64,000 nt of DNA, from positions 91,628 through 155,627 of the forward strand of contig NZ_BLVZ01000016.1 in assembly GCF_015471405.1 (NCBI RefSeq), given 5' to 3'. Positions 42,218 to 51,418 of this stretch are shown piece after piece; position 1 is the first letter of the stretch; every line of letters starts with the position of its first letter. The DNA comes from Pseudomonas cichorii (lineage in GTDB: Bacteria; Pseudomonadota; Gammaproteobacteria; Pseudomonadales; Pseudomonadaceae). The position numbers were made by a program, and so were the translations under genes. Below the pieces are notes generated by a model, which was given only the letters and a program-made list of their open reading frames with translations, was not told the origin of the DNA and searched no databases.

Positions 42218-44605
42218 ATGCTTCGTCCCTTTATTCCCACGTTGACCGGTGCCCTGGCACTAGGCCTTTCGGCCGTTGCACTGGCTGCTCCTGTCAGCTT
42301 GAACCTGCCATCTCAATCCCTGTCGTCGTCTCTGACTCAACTGAGTCAGGTCAGTGGCATGCAAGTGACCTTCGATGCCCAGTCAGTCGCAGGCAAGCAG
42401 GCGCCAGCCGTACGCGGCAATCTGGAGCCGGCGCAAGCGCTGAATCAGTTGCTGGCCGGTAGCGGTCTCGGCGCAACCGTGCAGGGCAATTCTGCTCAGG
42501 TCTTCCGGCAACAGGCAGAAGGTCCGGTATCGCTGGGTAACGTGAATATCAATGCCGATACCAGCATTGCCGGGGCAGCAACCACCGAAGGCACCAACTC
42601 TTACACCACCGGCTCGATGAATACGGCGACCAAGCTGCCATTGTCGATCCGTGAAACACCTCAGTCGGTCAGCGTCATCACGCGCCAGCGCATGGATGAC
42701 AAAGGCATGAGTGACGTCAACGATGTCGTCAAATACGCACCGGGTGTGACTCTTCGCAAGTTCGGTCAGGACCGCCAGCAATTCCTGGCTCGCGGCTTCA
42801 CCATCGATAACCTGATGTACGACGGCCTGCCTAGCATCCTGAGTACTTTCACTCAGGACACCCTGGCCGAGGCTGACCTTTCCATCTACGACCGCGTTGA
42901 AGTGGTTCGTGGTGCAACGGGCCTCATGACCGGCGCAGGCAACCCGTCGGCGACCCTGAATATGGTGCGCAAGCGTCCTACCGCGACACCGCAAGTCAGC
43001 ATCACCACCAGCGCTGGCAGTTGGGACCGCTATCGCACTGAAGTCGATGCCTCCAACAAGCTCAACGAGTCCGGCACCCTTCGCGGTCGCTTTGTGACTG
43101 CTTATCAGGATGACAAAAGTTTTGTCGACGAGCGCAACAAACAACGCCAGACCTTTTACGGAATTCTGGAAGCCGATCTGAGCGATGCCACCACTTGGAG
43201 TATTGGTGCCTCCAAACAGCGTGACGACGCGACTTCAGACTGGGGCAGCCTGCCATCAGGCCCTAATGGTGAAAACCTGCACTTTTCGCGCTCGACCTTT
43301 CTGAGCGGCGACTGGGCTTATTGGGACAGGGATAATGTCAGCGTCTTCACAGACCTGACTCACCGCTTCGATAATGGCTGGAACGCCAAACTGGCAGCAG
43401 CGAAAATCTGGGCCAAGTCAGAAAGCTTTTCCAACTATCTGCAACTCGACTCAACATCCTCTACATACACATTAGGCGCAGGTGCCTACGACACCACGGA
43501 TGTACAAACCAACCTGGATGGTACGCTCACTGGCCCCTTTCAGTTGTTTGGTCGAGAGCATGAGTTGACGCTCGGTGCGAGCCGTCGTCAGGAAAAATTC
43601 GATCAGGTCGGTGGCTGGTGGAATGCTTATACCGTAGATCCTTTTGCTATCACCCCTGGCACGATTGTGAAGCCAGAACGTGGTGACAGTAACTGGAACT
43701 TCTACCAAGGCAAAAACACGGCAACAGAAGAGGCTGTTTATGCAGCCGCACGCTTCAACCCGACCGATAAACTGCATGTGATCGTTGGTAGCAGGTTGAG
43801 CTGGTATGACTACGATGACCGCAGCGGCACCAGCGACTACAAGGTCACACAGGAAGTCACCCCTTATGCGGGCGTTATCTACGACCTGAACGATACCTAC
43901 TCGGTCTATGCCAGCTATACCGAAATCTTCAAGCCGCAGGACAACAAAAGCGCCTCAGGCTCTGTGCTTGATCCGATGACTGGCGAAAGCTACGAAATCG
44001 GATTGAAAGGCGAATACTTCAATGGCGCACTGAACGCATCGGTAGCGCTCTTTGATATGACTCAGGAAAACCGTGCGTATGATATTCCCAATCAGACCAC
44101 GGACAACTGCCCAAGCTTCCCTGCCACCCGGTGTTACAGCGCTGCGGGCGAAGTACGCAGTCGCGGTATCGACACCGAGATCAGCGGTGCATTGACACCT
44201 AACTGGCAGTTCTCCGCAGCCTATACCTATCTGCTGAGCCAGTACGTCAAAGACGCCACCGAGCGTAACGAAGGTCGTAATTTCTCGCCTGATCAGCCCA
44301 AGCACCTGTTCAAGGCCGTCACCAGCTATAACCTGCAAGGCGACCTGAGCAAATGGCGCGTTGGTGCAGATATTCTTGCTCAAAGCGAAACCTTTGAGCG
44401 GGTCGGCAACGGTTATGCGACCCAGAATGCTTACTCTGTCGTAGGCCTGATGGCAGGCTACAAGTTCGACGAGCACTGGGATGGCCGCGTCAATTTCAAT
44501 AACGTGTTTGATACCAAATACTGGCAGGGTATTCCCGAGGGCGGCGGCATGGGCGTCTACGGCGACCCGCGCAACCTGATGTTCTCGCTGAAATGGACAC
44601 TCTGA
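42218..44605 (+). CDS. TonB-dependent siderophore receptor with signalling domain (FpvA-like)
   Basis: A 795-residue outer-membrane receptor. A signal peptide ends near VALAAPV, then comes an STN signalling domain (LPSQSLSSSLTQLSQVSGMQVTF), a plug domain (IRETPQSVSVITRQRM, RGFTIDNLMYDGLP, VVRGATGLMTGAGNPSATLNMVRKRP) and a beta-barrel ending in Leu after LMFSLKWT. These match the FpvA/FecA group of ferric-siderophore receptors that signal through an anti-sigma factor, but no such regulator pair is next to it. The ATG at 42218 has AGGA at good spacing. The ligand is unknown. Confidence 0.93.
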   Translation: MLRPFIPTLTGALALGLSAVALAAPVSLNLPSQSLSSSLTQLSQVSGMQVTFDAQSVAGKQAPAVRGNLEPAQALNQLLAGSGLGATVQGNSAQVFRQQAEGPVSLGNVNINADTSIAGAATTEGTNSYTTGSMNTATKLPLSIRETPQSVSVITRQRMDDKGMSDVNDVVKYAPGVTLRKFGQDRQQFLARGFTIDNLMYDGLPSILSTFTQDTLAEADLSIYDRVEVVRGATGLMTGAGNPSATLNMVRKRPTATPQVSITTSAGSWDRYRTEVDASNKLNESGTLRGRFVTAYQDDKSFVDERNKQRQTFYGILEADLSDATTWSIGASKQRDDATSDWGSLPSGPNGENLHFSRSTFLSGDWAYWDRDNVSVFTDLTHRFDNGWNAKLAAAKIWAKSESFSNYLQLDSTSSTYTLGAGAYDTTDVQTNLDGTLTGPFQLFGREHELTLGASRRQEKFDQVGGWWNAYTVDPFAITPGTIVKPERGDSNWNFYQGKNTATEEAVYAAARFNPTDKLHVIVGSRLSWYDYDDRSGTSDYKVTQEVTPYAGVIYDLNDTYSVYASYTEIFKPQDNKSASGSVLDPMTGESYEIGLKGEYFNGALNASVALFDMTQENRAYDIPNQTTDNCPSFPATRCYSAAGEVRSRGIDTEISGALTPNWQFSAAYTYLLSQYVKDATERNEGRNFSPDQPKHLFKAVTSYNLQGDLSKWRVGADILAQSETFERVGNGYATQNAYSVVGLMAGYKFDEHWDGRVNFNNVFDTKYWQGIPEGGGMGVYGDPRNLMFSLKWTL

Positions 44606-44635
44606 TACCTCTGACGAGCTGATCCGCTCCACAAA

Positions 44636-44668
44636 AGCCGATGCCAGCCCCTCTGGCATCGGCTTTTT
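44636..44668 (+). terminator. Rho-independent terminator after the TonB receptor
   Basis: Perfect 12-base stem AGCCGATGCCAG with its complement, loop CCCCT, then TTTT. Confidence 0.92.
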
Positions 44669-44793
44669 CATGCCCGCTCTTCGGTATCGTTTTGAAACAT
44701 TCTGTTCCGAATGCCTGGCAGCGCCTGGAGGAATTTTTCACACAGCCTGCGTTACCATTTCTGGTCGAAATTCAGTCAGAGCCTGAACCCAGG

Positions 44794-46809
44794 ATGTCCG
44801 TACCCCCCGCCGAAAAGCTTCCACCCCTACCCGCTGTACTCGCTGGCCCTCTCTTGCGTCGTCAGGAAGCAAACCGTCTGGTGCTATGGCTGACAGGGTC
44901 ACGAGCGCTTTCACTGACCTTGCGCCTGCAATTTACCGACGCCAACGGGGCACAAACCTGCACGGACTATCCCCTCGATGCCGGGCAGTGCAAGGCCATA
45001 GCCGTAGGCCGTCATGCCTTTGTGCATCTGATTGACGTGAAGCTGGATACCGAGCTGCCCAAGGATGTATTGATCGATTACGACCTGTTGATCGATGACG
45101 AACGACACAGCGGCATCGCCGACTGGGCACCTCATTTGCTGTACGCCGACACCAGCAGCCCCAGTTTTGTGGTGCGCAGCAAAGTCGACCACATGCTTCA
45201 CGGCTCATGCCGCAAGCCACATCATCCTGCTGCCGAAGGCCTGTTGTGTGTCGATCGTCTGCTGGCCGATGCCAAAGATCCGCTGGATCGCCCGGCACTG
45301 CTGATGATGAGCGGCGATCAGGTTTACGCCGATGACGTTGCTGGCCCCATGCTGCGTGCAATTCATGCCTTGATCGAACGCCTAGGTCTGTTCGGGGAGC
45401 GGCTTGAAGGCGCGGTGGTCGATGACAGCGTCGATCTTTATCAGCATCCGGCCAGCTATTACCAGCGCGCCGATCTGCTGCCAGCCCTCAAGAGCAACGA
45501 CACTCTGCGCGAGCGGTTCTTTGGCGGTGTCAGCAAGCCGGTTTTCACCAGCAGCTCGGCGGATAACCACCTGGTCACGCTGGCTGAAGTCATGGCAATG
45601 TATCTGCTGGTCTGGTCGCCAACACCCTGGACGCTGATCGAACCGGACATGCCCAAGCTCGACGCCGAACAGCGTGAACGCTATGCCAGAGAACAGCACC
45701 TGATCGACGATTTCAGAAACAGCCTGGGTGGCGCTGCACGAGCGATGGCGCATCTCCCGTGCATGATGATTTTCGATGACCATGACATCACCGATGACTG
45801 GAACCTGTCGGCCAATTGGGAAGAAAGCGCCTACGGCCATCCGTTCTCCAAACGCATCATCGGTAACGCCCTGCTCGCTTATCTGCTGTGTCAGGGCTGG
45901 GGCAACAACCCCGATGCGCTTGATGATCTGATCCAGCAGGTCGAGACGTTGAGCACCGAGGTCAAGGATCATGACAATCGCTGGGCCAGCAAGGCCCAGG
46001 ATGCAGTGATCGACAAACTGCTGCACTTCCAGCAATGGCACTACGTTTTACCTACCAGCCCGGCGCTGGTGGTGCTCGATACCCGCACCCGGCGCTGGCG
46101 TAGTGAGTGGAACTTCAGTCAGCCCTCAGGCCTTATGGACTGGGAAGCGCTCAGCGAACTGCAGCAGGAGTTGCTCGACCACAAGGCCGCAATCATCGTG
46201 TCGCCAGCACCCGTGTTCGGGGTCAAGCTGATAGAGGCCATCCAGCGGGTGTTCAGTTGGCTCGGTTATCCGTTGCTGGTGGATGCGGAAAACTGGATGG
46301 CGCATCGGGGGGCCGCGCAGGTCATTCTCAATATCTTTGGTCATTCCAGGACGCCGGGCAATTACGTCATCCTTTCAGGAGACGTGCATTATTCGTTCGT
46401 CTACGAAATCCTCATTCGCAAGCGCAGCGGTGGGCCACGCATCTGGCAGATCACCAGCAGCGGTATCAAGAACGAGTTTCCCCGTCGCCTGCTCGATACC
46501 TTTGATCGCCTGAACCGCTGGCTCTACTCGCCGCGCTCCCCTCTCAACTGGTTCACCAAACGTCGGCGTATGAAAGTCATCCCGCGCACGCCGCAGCACA
46601 GCAAGGCCGGTGAGCGGTTATGGAATTCGGCAGGGATCGGTCAGGTTTTCTTCAATGACCAAGGCCAGCCGACCCTGATCAATCAGCTCAATGCCGATGG
46701 TTCTGCGCCTACCTGTTTCGTCGAACCCGAAGAATACAAAGACCAGCGGTCCACGGCGGATAGCAGTTTTCTGGAAAATGACAGGAAAACGAGCGATAGT
46801 CACCGCTGA
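44794..46809 (+). CDS. PhoD-like metallophosphoesterase
   Basis: A 671-residue protein of the alkaline-phosphatase-D-like family. Metal-binding motifs are LLMMSGDQVYADD, MIFDDHDITDDWN and VILSGDVHYSFVYE. There is no twin-arginine or Sec signal, unlike secreted PhoD, so a cytoplasmic location is likely. The open frame extends to 44641 through the previous terminator, so the ATG at 44794 is the better start. Substrate uncertain (phosphodiester or phosphomonoester). Confidence 0.85.
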   Translation: MSVPPAEKLPPLPAVLAGPLLRRQEANRLVLWLTGSRALSLTLRLQFTDANGAQTCTDYPLDAGQCKAIAVGRHAFVHLIDVKLDTELPKDVLIDYDLLIDDERHSGIADWAPHLLYADTSSPSFVVRSKVDHMLHGSCRKPHHPAAEGLLCVDRLLADAKDPLDRPALLMMSGDQVYADDVAGPMLRAIHALIERLGLFGERLEGAVVDDSVDLYQHPASYYQRADLLPALKSNDTLRERFFGGVSKPVFTSSSADNHLVTLAEVMAMYLLVWSPTPWTLIEPDMPKLDAEQRERYAREQHLIDDFRNSLGGAARAMAHLPCMMIFDDHDITDDWNLSANWEESAYGHPFSKRIIGNALLAYLLCQGWGNNPDALDDLIQQVETLSTEVKDHDNRWASKAQDAVIDKLLHFQQWHYVLPTSPALVVLDTRTRRWRSEWNFSQPSGLMDWEALSELQQELLDHKAAIIVSPAPVFGVKLIEAIQRVFSWLGYPLLVDAENWMAHRGAAQVILNIFGHSRTPGNYVILSGDVHYSFVYEILIRKRSGGPRIWQITSSGIKNEFPRRLLDTFDRLNRWLYSPRSPLNWFTKRRRMKVIPRTPQHSKAGERLWNSAGIGQVFFNDQGQPTLINQLNADGSAPTCFVEPEEYKDQRSTADSSFLENDRKTSDSHR

Positions 46810-46949
46810 ACCTTATCGGCGATTGCCGGGTCGATAATAGCTAACCAGATTGTGTGAAAATTTCTGCACTCGGCCATGCTCCGTTTTCACACCGTCTGTA
46901 AGGGTCAGGTTTGTAACACTGACACGCATTACTTTCTGGAGAGCGTCCC

Positions 46950-47669
46950 GTGATAACCAATCAACGCATAGCCAGACTTAACGCATGGGGCGCTCACGGC
47001 TTTACCGCCACAGGCGTAGTCCTTGCGTTTCTGGCAACAATTGCCCTGTTCAACAATGAACCCAAGGCCTGCCTGCTCTGGCTGGGTGTCGCCCTGATCG
47101 TGGACGGTGTCGACGGCTCGCTGGCGCGCAAGGTCAACACTCACTCGGTACTGCCGCACTTCGATGGCTCGGCACTGGATCTGGTGATCGATTACCTGAC
47201 CTACGTCTTTATCCCGGCACTGTTCATCTACCGCTATATTCCGCTGCCGGAATTCACCTTGCTGTTAAGCATATCGATCATTCTGGTCTCGTCGCTGTTC
47301 TGCTTCTGCAACGTGGACATGAAAAGCAAGGACAACTATTTCCAGGGCTTCCCGGCCGCCTGGAACGTCGTCGCCCTGAGTCTGTATATCCTTTCGCCGA
47401 CGCCCTGGGTGACGTTCCTCACCATTGTCGGGCTGGCATTGCTGACGCTGACCCGGATGAAATTCCTGCATCCGTTTCGCGTACGCAAGTTCATGCCGAT
47501 CAATATCGCCGTCACCACGGTCTGGTTGCTGTGCAGTGCTTCGCTGATCATCAACCACCCCCACAATGGTCCGTTGATCATGGGGTTGTGGTTCGCCATG
47601 TCAGCCTATTTCATGGGGATCTGTATCTGGAGAACTTCCCTGGAATGGCTGGGCAGGCTCAAGGCCTGA
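46950..47669 (+). CDS. pcs: Phosphatidylcholine synthase
   Basis: A 239-residue inner-membrane enzyme with about eight hydrophobic segments. The CDP-alcohol phosphotransferase motif is present as DGSLAR..G..D..D in VDGVDGSLARKVNTH and HFDGSALDLVIDY. It condenses choline with CDP-diacylglycerol to phosphatidylcholine; Pcs is typical of P. syringae and other host-associated pseudomonads. It starts with GTG after CTGGAGAG. Confidence 0.94.
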   Translation: MITNQRIARLNAWGAHGFTATGVVLAFLATIALFNNEPKACLLWLGVALIVDGVDGSLARKVNTHSVLPHFDGSALDLVIDYLTYVFIPALFIYRYIPLPEFTLLLSISIILVSSLFCFCNVDMKSKDNYFQGFPAAWNVVALSLYILSPTPWVTFLTIVGLALLTLTRMKFLHPFRVRKFMPINIAVTTVWLLCSASLIINHPHNGPLIMGLWFAMSAYFMGICIWRTSLEWLGRLKA

Positions 47670-47689
47670 GTCAGAAGGAAGGAAACGCA

Positions 47690-47715
47690 GGGGCTGTTGA
47701 CGTTTCAACAGCCCC
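47690..47715. terminator. Hairpin between converging pcs and exporter genes
   Basis: GGGGCTGTTGA and its exact complement around a CGTT loop. No T run, so it is a weak terminator or transcript-end hairpin serving both sides. Confidence 0.55.
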
Positions 47716-47722
47716 GATCAGC

Positions 47723-48931
47723 TCAACACTTGCTGTTGGCCTGCAACGCCGCAGTAGAGTCCTGCTTGCTGAAGAGATAAGTGCTCACGCAGCACAGCAG
47801 TAACCCGCCAACGGCTACCAGACCGCCTACGATCCCGACATTTGCAACGCCCAACTGGCTGCTGACCACGCTGCCCAGCAAGGCACCACCGCCGATACCG
47901 ATATTGAAGATGCCCGAGAACAGGGACATCGCCACGTCGGTGGCATCCGGAGCCAGAGTCAGGACTCTCGCCTGCAACAGCAGCCCGAAGCACATCATGG
48001 CCATGCCCCACACGACGCTCAACGAACCGAGGGCGGCTGCCTGACTCGAAAACGGCAACAGCATCAACAAGCACAGCGCCACCAGCGTGATAGATGCGAT
48101 CAACAGGCCATTCGGGAAGCGACTGCTGAACAGACTGAACACGATGGAGCCGATGATCCCCGCGCCGCCAGCCAACAGCAGCAACAAGGTCGTCATCTCG
48201 CCACTCAAATGCGCCACTGTCTGGGCAAAGGGTTCGATGTAGCTGTAAGCGGTGAAGTGCGCAGTGACCACGGTAGCGGTCAGTACATAGATCGCCACCA
48301 GCCGTGGACGCTTGAACAGGATTGGCAGGCTTCTGAGCGAGCCGGAGTTCTGGCTGGGCAACAATGGCAGCGTGCGGCTCAGCAGCAATACCGTCAGTGC
48401 GGAAATCCCGGCAATCCCCATGAAGGTCGTGCGCCACCCCAGCGCCTCGCCCAATACGCGGCCCAACGGAATCCCCAGAACCATCGCCAGCGAAGTACCG
48501 GTTGCCAGCAAGCCCAATGCCTGGACCTGTTTGCCCGGTGGCGCAATGCGCACAGCCAGCGATGCCGTGATCGACCAGAAAATGGCATGCGCGAAAGCAA
48601 TCCCGACACGACTGATCAGCAGCACACCAAAGCTTGAGGCCGTGGCCGAGAGAATATGGCTCACGACAAACAGCATGAAGATGCAGATAAGCAACTTGCG
48701 CCGCTCGATGTTGCGAGTGATCAGCATCATCGGCAAAGACATCAGCGAAACGACCCAGGCATAGATCGTCAGCATCAGGCCGACTTGAGCCGTGGTCATA
48801 TCGAAACTTTCGCCAATATTGCTCAGCAAGCCGATAGGGACGAATTCGGTCGTATTGAAAATAAAGGCAGCAAGCGCCAGGGCAATCACGCCAAGCCAGC
48901 TACCGGTACGAACCTCTGGAGGGGTATTCAT
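47723..48931 (-). CDS. MFS sugar-efflux-type transporter (SotB-like)
   Basis: A 402-residue DHA1-type major-facilitator protein with 12 hydrophobic helices. The start VIALALAAFIFNTTEFVPIGLL and SDIG-like IGESFDMTTAQVGLMLTIYAW match the SotB/YdeA sugar-efflux family, which exports arabinose or IPTG-like sugars. The ATG at 48931 is the family start; GGAGG lies just upstream on this strand. Substrate inferred by family only. Confidence 0.9.
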   Translation of the reverse strand: MNTPPEVRTGSWLGVIALALAAFIFNTTEFVPIGLLSNIGESFDMTTAQVGLMLTIYAWVVSLMSLPMMLITRNIERRKLLICIFMLFVVSHILSATASSFGVLLISRVGIAFAHAIFWSITASLAVRIAPPGKQVQALGLLATGTSLAMVLGIPLGRVLGEALGWRTTFMGIAGISALTVLLLSRTLPLLPSQNSGSLRSLPILFKRPRLVAIYVLTATVVTAHFTAYSYIEPFAQTVAHLSGEMTTLLLLLAGGAGIIGSIVFSLFSSRFPNGLLIASITLVALCLLMLLPFSSQAAALGSLSVVWGMAMMCFGLLLQARVLTLAPDATDVAMSLFSGIFNIGIGGGALLGSVVSSQLGVANVGIVGGLVAVGGLLLCCVSTYLFSKQDSTAALQANSKC

Positions 48932-49184
48932 CAAGAATGTGCAACGCTCAAAGGAGTAGCCGTTCGCCATGCATATGAATCCCGCATGGCACCTGTACCG
49001 CAAAATCAGGCCAGCCCCCTTCGGCAACAAACGCAAAAACGCCCCGCTCGTGAATGCATGAACGAGCGCAGCGTGCGATGTGGATTATTGTGGGTATGGG
49101 GGATACAACCAGATGACGCGAATTCTACGTCTGGATCGCATGGATCACAACACGTGAGCCTGTGCGGTGACAGCCGGTAGCCGT

Positions 49185-49574
49185 TCAGCCTGCCGGCTTT
49201 CGTTGCGGGCGCTCGGCCAGCCAGGCCACGGCGCACAAGGCCAGACCGGCCCCGTTCAGGGAAACGGGATTGAAAGCCTGCACCAGAAAGTGCGGGCTGA
49301 TAATCGCCACATCGATCAACAATCCGGCCAGGACGGCAGCACTGACAATCACCGATGTCCGTTTGAAATAGCCCGAGATCAAGCAGATCGCCAGCCCGAT
49401 CTCCGCCACACCACTCAACCAGGCCACCCAGCGTGCATCAGCGAAACCATGGGCCTGGATCATCTCCAGTTCACCCGTGCTGAGCCACAGAATCTTCGGT
49501 ACCAGCCCGTGGTAGAAAAACATCAGCGCCAGACCGGCACGGGCCACCCAGGCAATGCGTTGCAACTCACTCAT
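49185..49574 (-). CDS. DoxX-like membrane protein
   Basis: A 129-residue protein with four hydrophobic helices and the DoxX-family features RAGLALMFFYHGLVPKIL and GVAEIGLAICLISGYFKR. The family is linked to quinone or thiol redox in the membrane. Its start overlaps the DCC-family gene stop by eight bases, so both are made together, a common DoxX/DCC pairing. Confidence 0.85.
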   Translation of the reverse strand: MSELQRIAWVARAGLALMFFYHGLVPKILWLSTGELEMIQAHGFADARWVAWLSGVAEIGLAICLISGYFKRTSVIVSAAVLAGLLIDVAIISPHFLVQAFNPVSLNGAGLALCAVAWLAERPQRKPAG

Positions 49575-50010
49575 GGGCCGCAGCCTTGAGAAAGCGTTGC
49601 TCATGGTCGGCCGTCGGCAGCAGGCAACGGTCGTAACGACCAAACAGGCGATAGCGGTTCAAGGCAATGCGATCGTATCCCCAGTCGCGCAAGGGGCGCG
49701 GCACAATGCGTAACGCGACCAGCCAGGACCAGGGCGCCGGCATCTGTCGCATGACGTACAGAAAGGCATCGGAGCGCAACAACACTCGGTCATTGACGAT
49801 CACCGCCATGGTGTCGAACTGATCGACCGGCAACCCTGCCCACTTCAGCAGCGCCTGCCCTTCGGTGGACTGCACGGTGGCCAGACGAATACGCCGGGAA
49901 GTGTCGTACCGGATGAGAAACTTCGCCCAGCCGTTGCACAGTTTGCATACGCCATCGAACAGCACGACGCACTCATTGGCCTGCAAATAAGGCGCGGAGG
50001 TTGAGGGCAT
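49567..50010 (-). CDS. DCC-family thiol-disulfide oxidoreductase (DUF393)
   Basis: A 147-residue protein with the name-giving DGVCKLC motif (LFDGVCKLCNGW) near the N-terminus, RIRLATVQSTEGQALL and DAFLYVMRQMP. It has a thioredoxin-like fold with a CxxC redox pair. It forms a two-gene operon with the DoxX-like gene and probably works with it in membrane redox. Confidence 0.92.
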   Translation of the reverse strand: MPSTSAPYLQANECVVLFDGVCKLCNGWAKFLIRYDTSRRIRLATVQSTEGQALLKWAGLPVDQFDTMAVIVNDRVLLRSDAFLYVMRQMPAPWSWLVALRIVPRPLRDWGYDRIALNRYRLFGRYDRCLLPTADHEQRFLKAAAHE

Positions 50011-50074
50011 AAGGTTCTCTCCTTAAAGAGCCGTCACTTTACCCTAGCGCAGTGCAAATGAACCTGAAAACACA

Positions 50075-50110
50075 AACGCCTCGCGGTCGGGAAGCGACCG
50101 GCGAGGCGTT
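50075..50110 (-). terminator. Terminator hairpin after yjdM
   Basis: AACGCCTCGC..GGTCG pairs with CGACC.GGCGAGGCGTT around a GGAAG loop. On the minus strand it is followed by TGTGTTTTC, serving the yjdM-type gene. Confidence 0.7.
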
Positions 50111-50132
50111 CAGATGAAGCAATGTCGCAGAT

Positions 50133-50474
50133 TCAGACCTTGCGCACGAACTCGGACTTCAGTTTCATGGCGCCGATGCCGTCGATCTTGCAGTCGATAT
50201 CGTGGTCACCGTCCACCAGACGGATGTTCTTGACCTTGGTGCCGACCTTGACCACCAGCGAAGAGCCCTTGACCTTCAGGTCCTTGATCACGGTGATGGT
50301 GTCGCCGTCCTGCAGCACATTGCCGGTGGAATCCTTGATGACTTTCACATCATCGGAAGACTCTGCGCTGTCACCACCAGCAGACCACTCATGGGCGCAT
50401 TCCGGGCAGACCAGCATTGTGCCGTCTTCGTAGGTGTACTCGGAATTGCATTTCGGGCAGGACGGTAAGCTCAC
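50133..50474 (-). CDS. yjdM: YjdM (PhnA-type) zinc-ribbon protein
   Basis: A 113-residue protein. The N-terminal zinc ribbon LPSCPKCNSEYTYEDG..LVCPEC is followed by the PhnA domain (DSTGNVLQDGDTITVIKDLKVKGSS). Originally tied to phosphonate genes in E. coli, its role is unclear. The GTG at 50474 (VSLPSCPKC) matches the E. coli protein start; another GTG at 50486 is in frame. Confidence 0.93.
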   Translation of the reverse strand: MSLPSCPKCNSEYTYEDGTMLVCPECAHEWSAGGDSAESSDDVKVIKDSTGNVLQDGDTITVIKDLKVKGSSLVVKVGTKVKNIRLVDGDHDIDCKIDGIGAMKLKSEFVRKV

Positions 50475-50649
50475 AGCGTTTCTCACATCGAAGGTGGGGA
50501 AAAACCATGGATTATAAAGGGTTTTTACGTTTTTAGGGTGATGACCATCGTCGCCCCTGTTTGCGCGATAGCCCGCAAAGAATGCAGGGCCTGTCGAACG
50601 CCCTTGCAGAGGATGCTTTACTTGTACAAGCCACTTCAGGATTTCATCA

Positions 50650-51303
50650 ATGACATACGCCGGTTTCGCCCCTTTTCAGGACTTCGCCAGGCGGCTTATC
50701 CCGCACACTCAAGCGAAGAGGTTCGATGGTTCACACGATATCTCTCACTTGTTGCGGGTCTGGAAGAACGTCTGCGCCATTCGCGACCATGAAGGCGGGG
50801 ATCAGGAAATCCTGCTGGCCGCGACCTTGCTGCATGACTGTGTCTCGGTCGAAAAGAATTCTCCCTTTCGCGCCAGCGCCTCACGGCTGGCAGCCGCCAG
50901 GGCCACCGAGCTGCTGACCGAAACGGGTTGGGACGAGACACGAATAGCCGCCGTTGCCCATGCCATCGAAGCCCACAGTTTTTCGGCAGCCATTACGCCT
51001 GTGACACTTGAAGCCAGAATCCTGCAGGATGCAGACCGGCTCGACGCCATGGGCATGGTGGGCGTGGCCCGTGTGTTCTATGTATCGGGACGGATGGGCA
51101 GCTATCTCTATGACTCGCAGGACCCTCAGGCTGCCGAGCGCCCCTATGACGACAAGCATTTTGCTGTCGATCATTTCCACACCAAACTGCTGCATCTGGC
51201 CGATGGTTTCCAGACCCGTACCGGCACGCAAATGGCGCAGGTCAGGCATAAACGGTTGAAGCGGTTTCTGGACGAGTTGATGGAGGAAATCGGCGCCCCC
51301 TGA
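50650..51303 (+). CDS. HD-domain phosphohydrolase (YedJ-like)
   Basis: A 217-residue metal-dependent HD protein. Key residues: HDISHLLRVW, LLHDCVS (HD pair), HAIEAHSF and DADRLDAMG. Family members hydrolyse nucleotides or other phosphates; the exact substrate is unknown. It is a single plus-strand gene after the yjdM gene. A TTGTACAA word lies upstream at 50622-50629, which may be chance. Confidence 0.88.
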   Translation: MTYAGFAPFQDFARRLIPHTQAKRFDGSHDISHLLRVWKNVCAIRDHEGGDQEILLAATLLHDCVSVEKNSPFRASASRLAAARATELLTETGWDETRIAAVAHAIEAHSFSAAITPVTLEARILQDADRLDAMGMVGVARVFYVSGRMGSYLYDSQDPQAAERPYDDKHFAVDHFHTKLLHLADGFQTRTGTQMAQVRHKRLKRFLDELMEEIGAP

Positions 51304-51418
51304 ATACATCGCAGATTCTTGACGTCAAAACTGCCAAGCGCCAATGGATGTCATAAAGGCATCACACAACTGCCTTATAAACGGCTCTCCGAAATGCCGC
51401 CTATAGGGGTTGTTTGCT

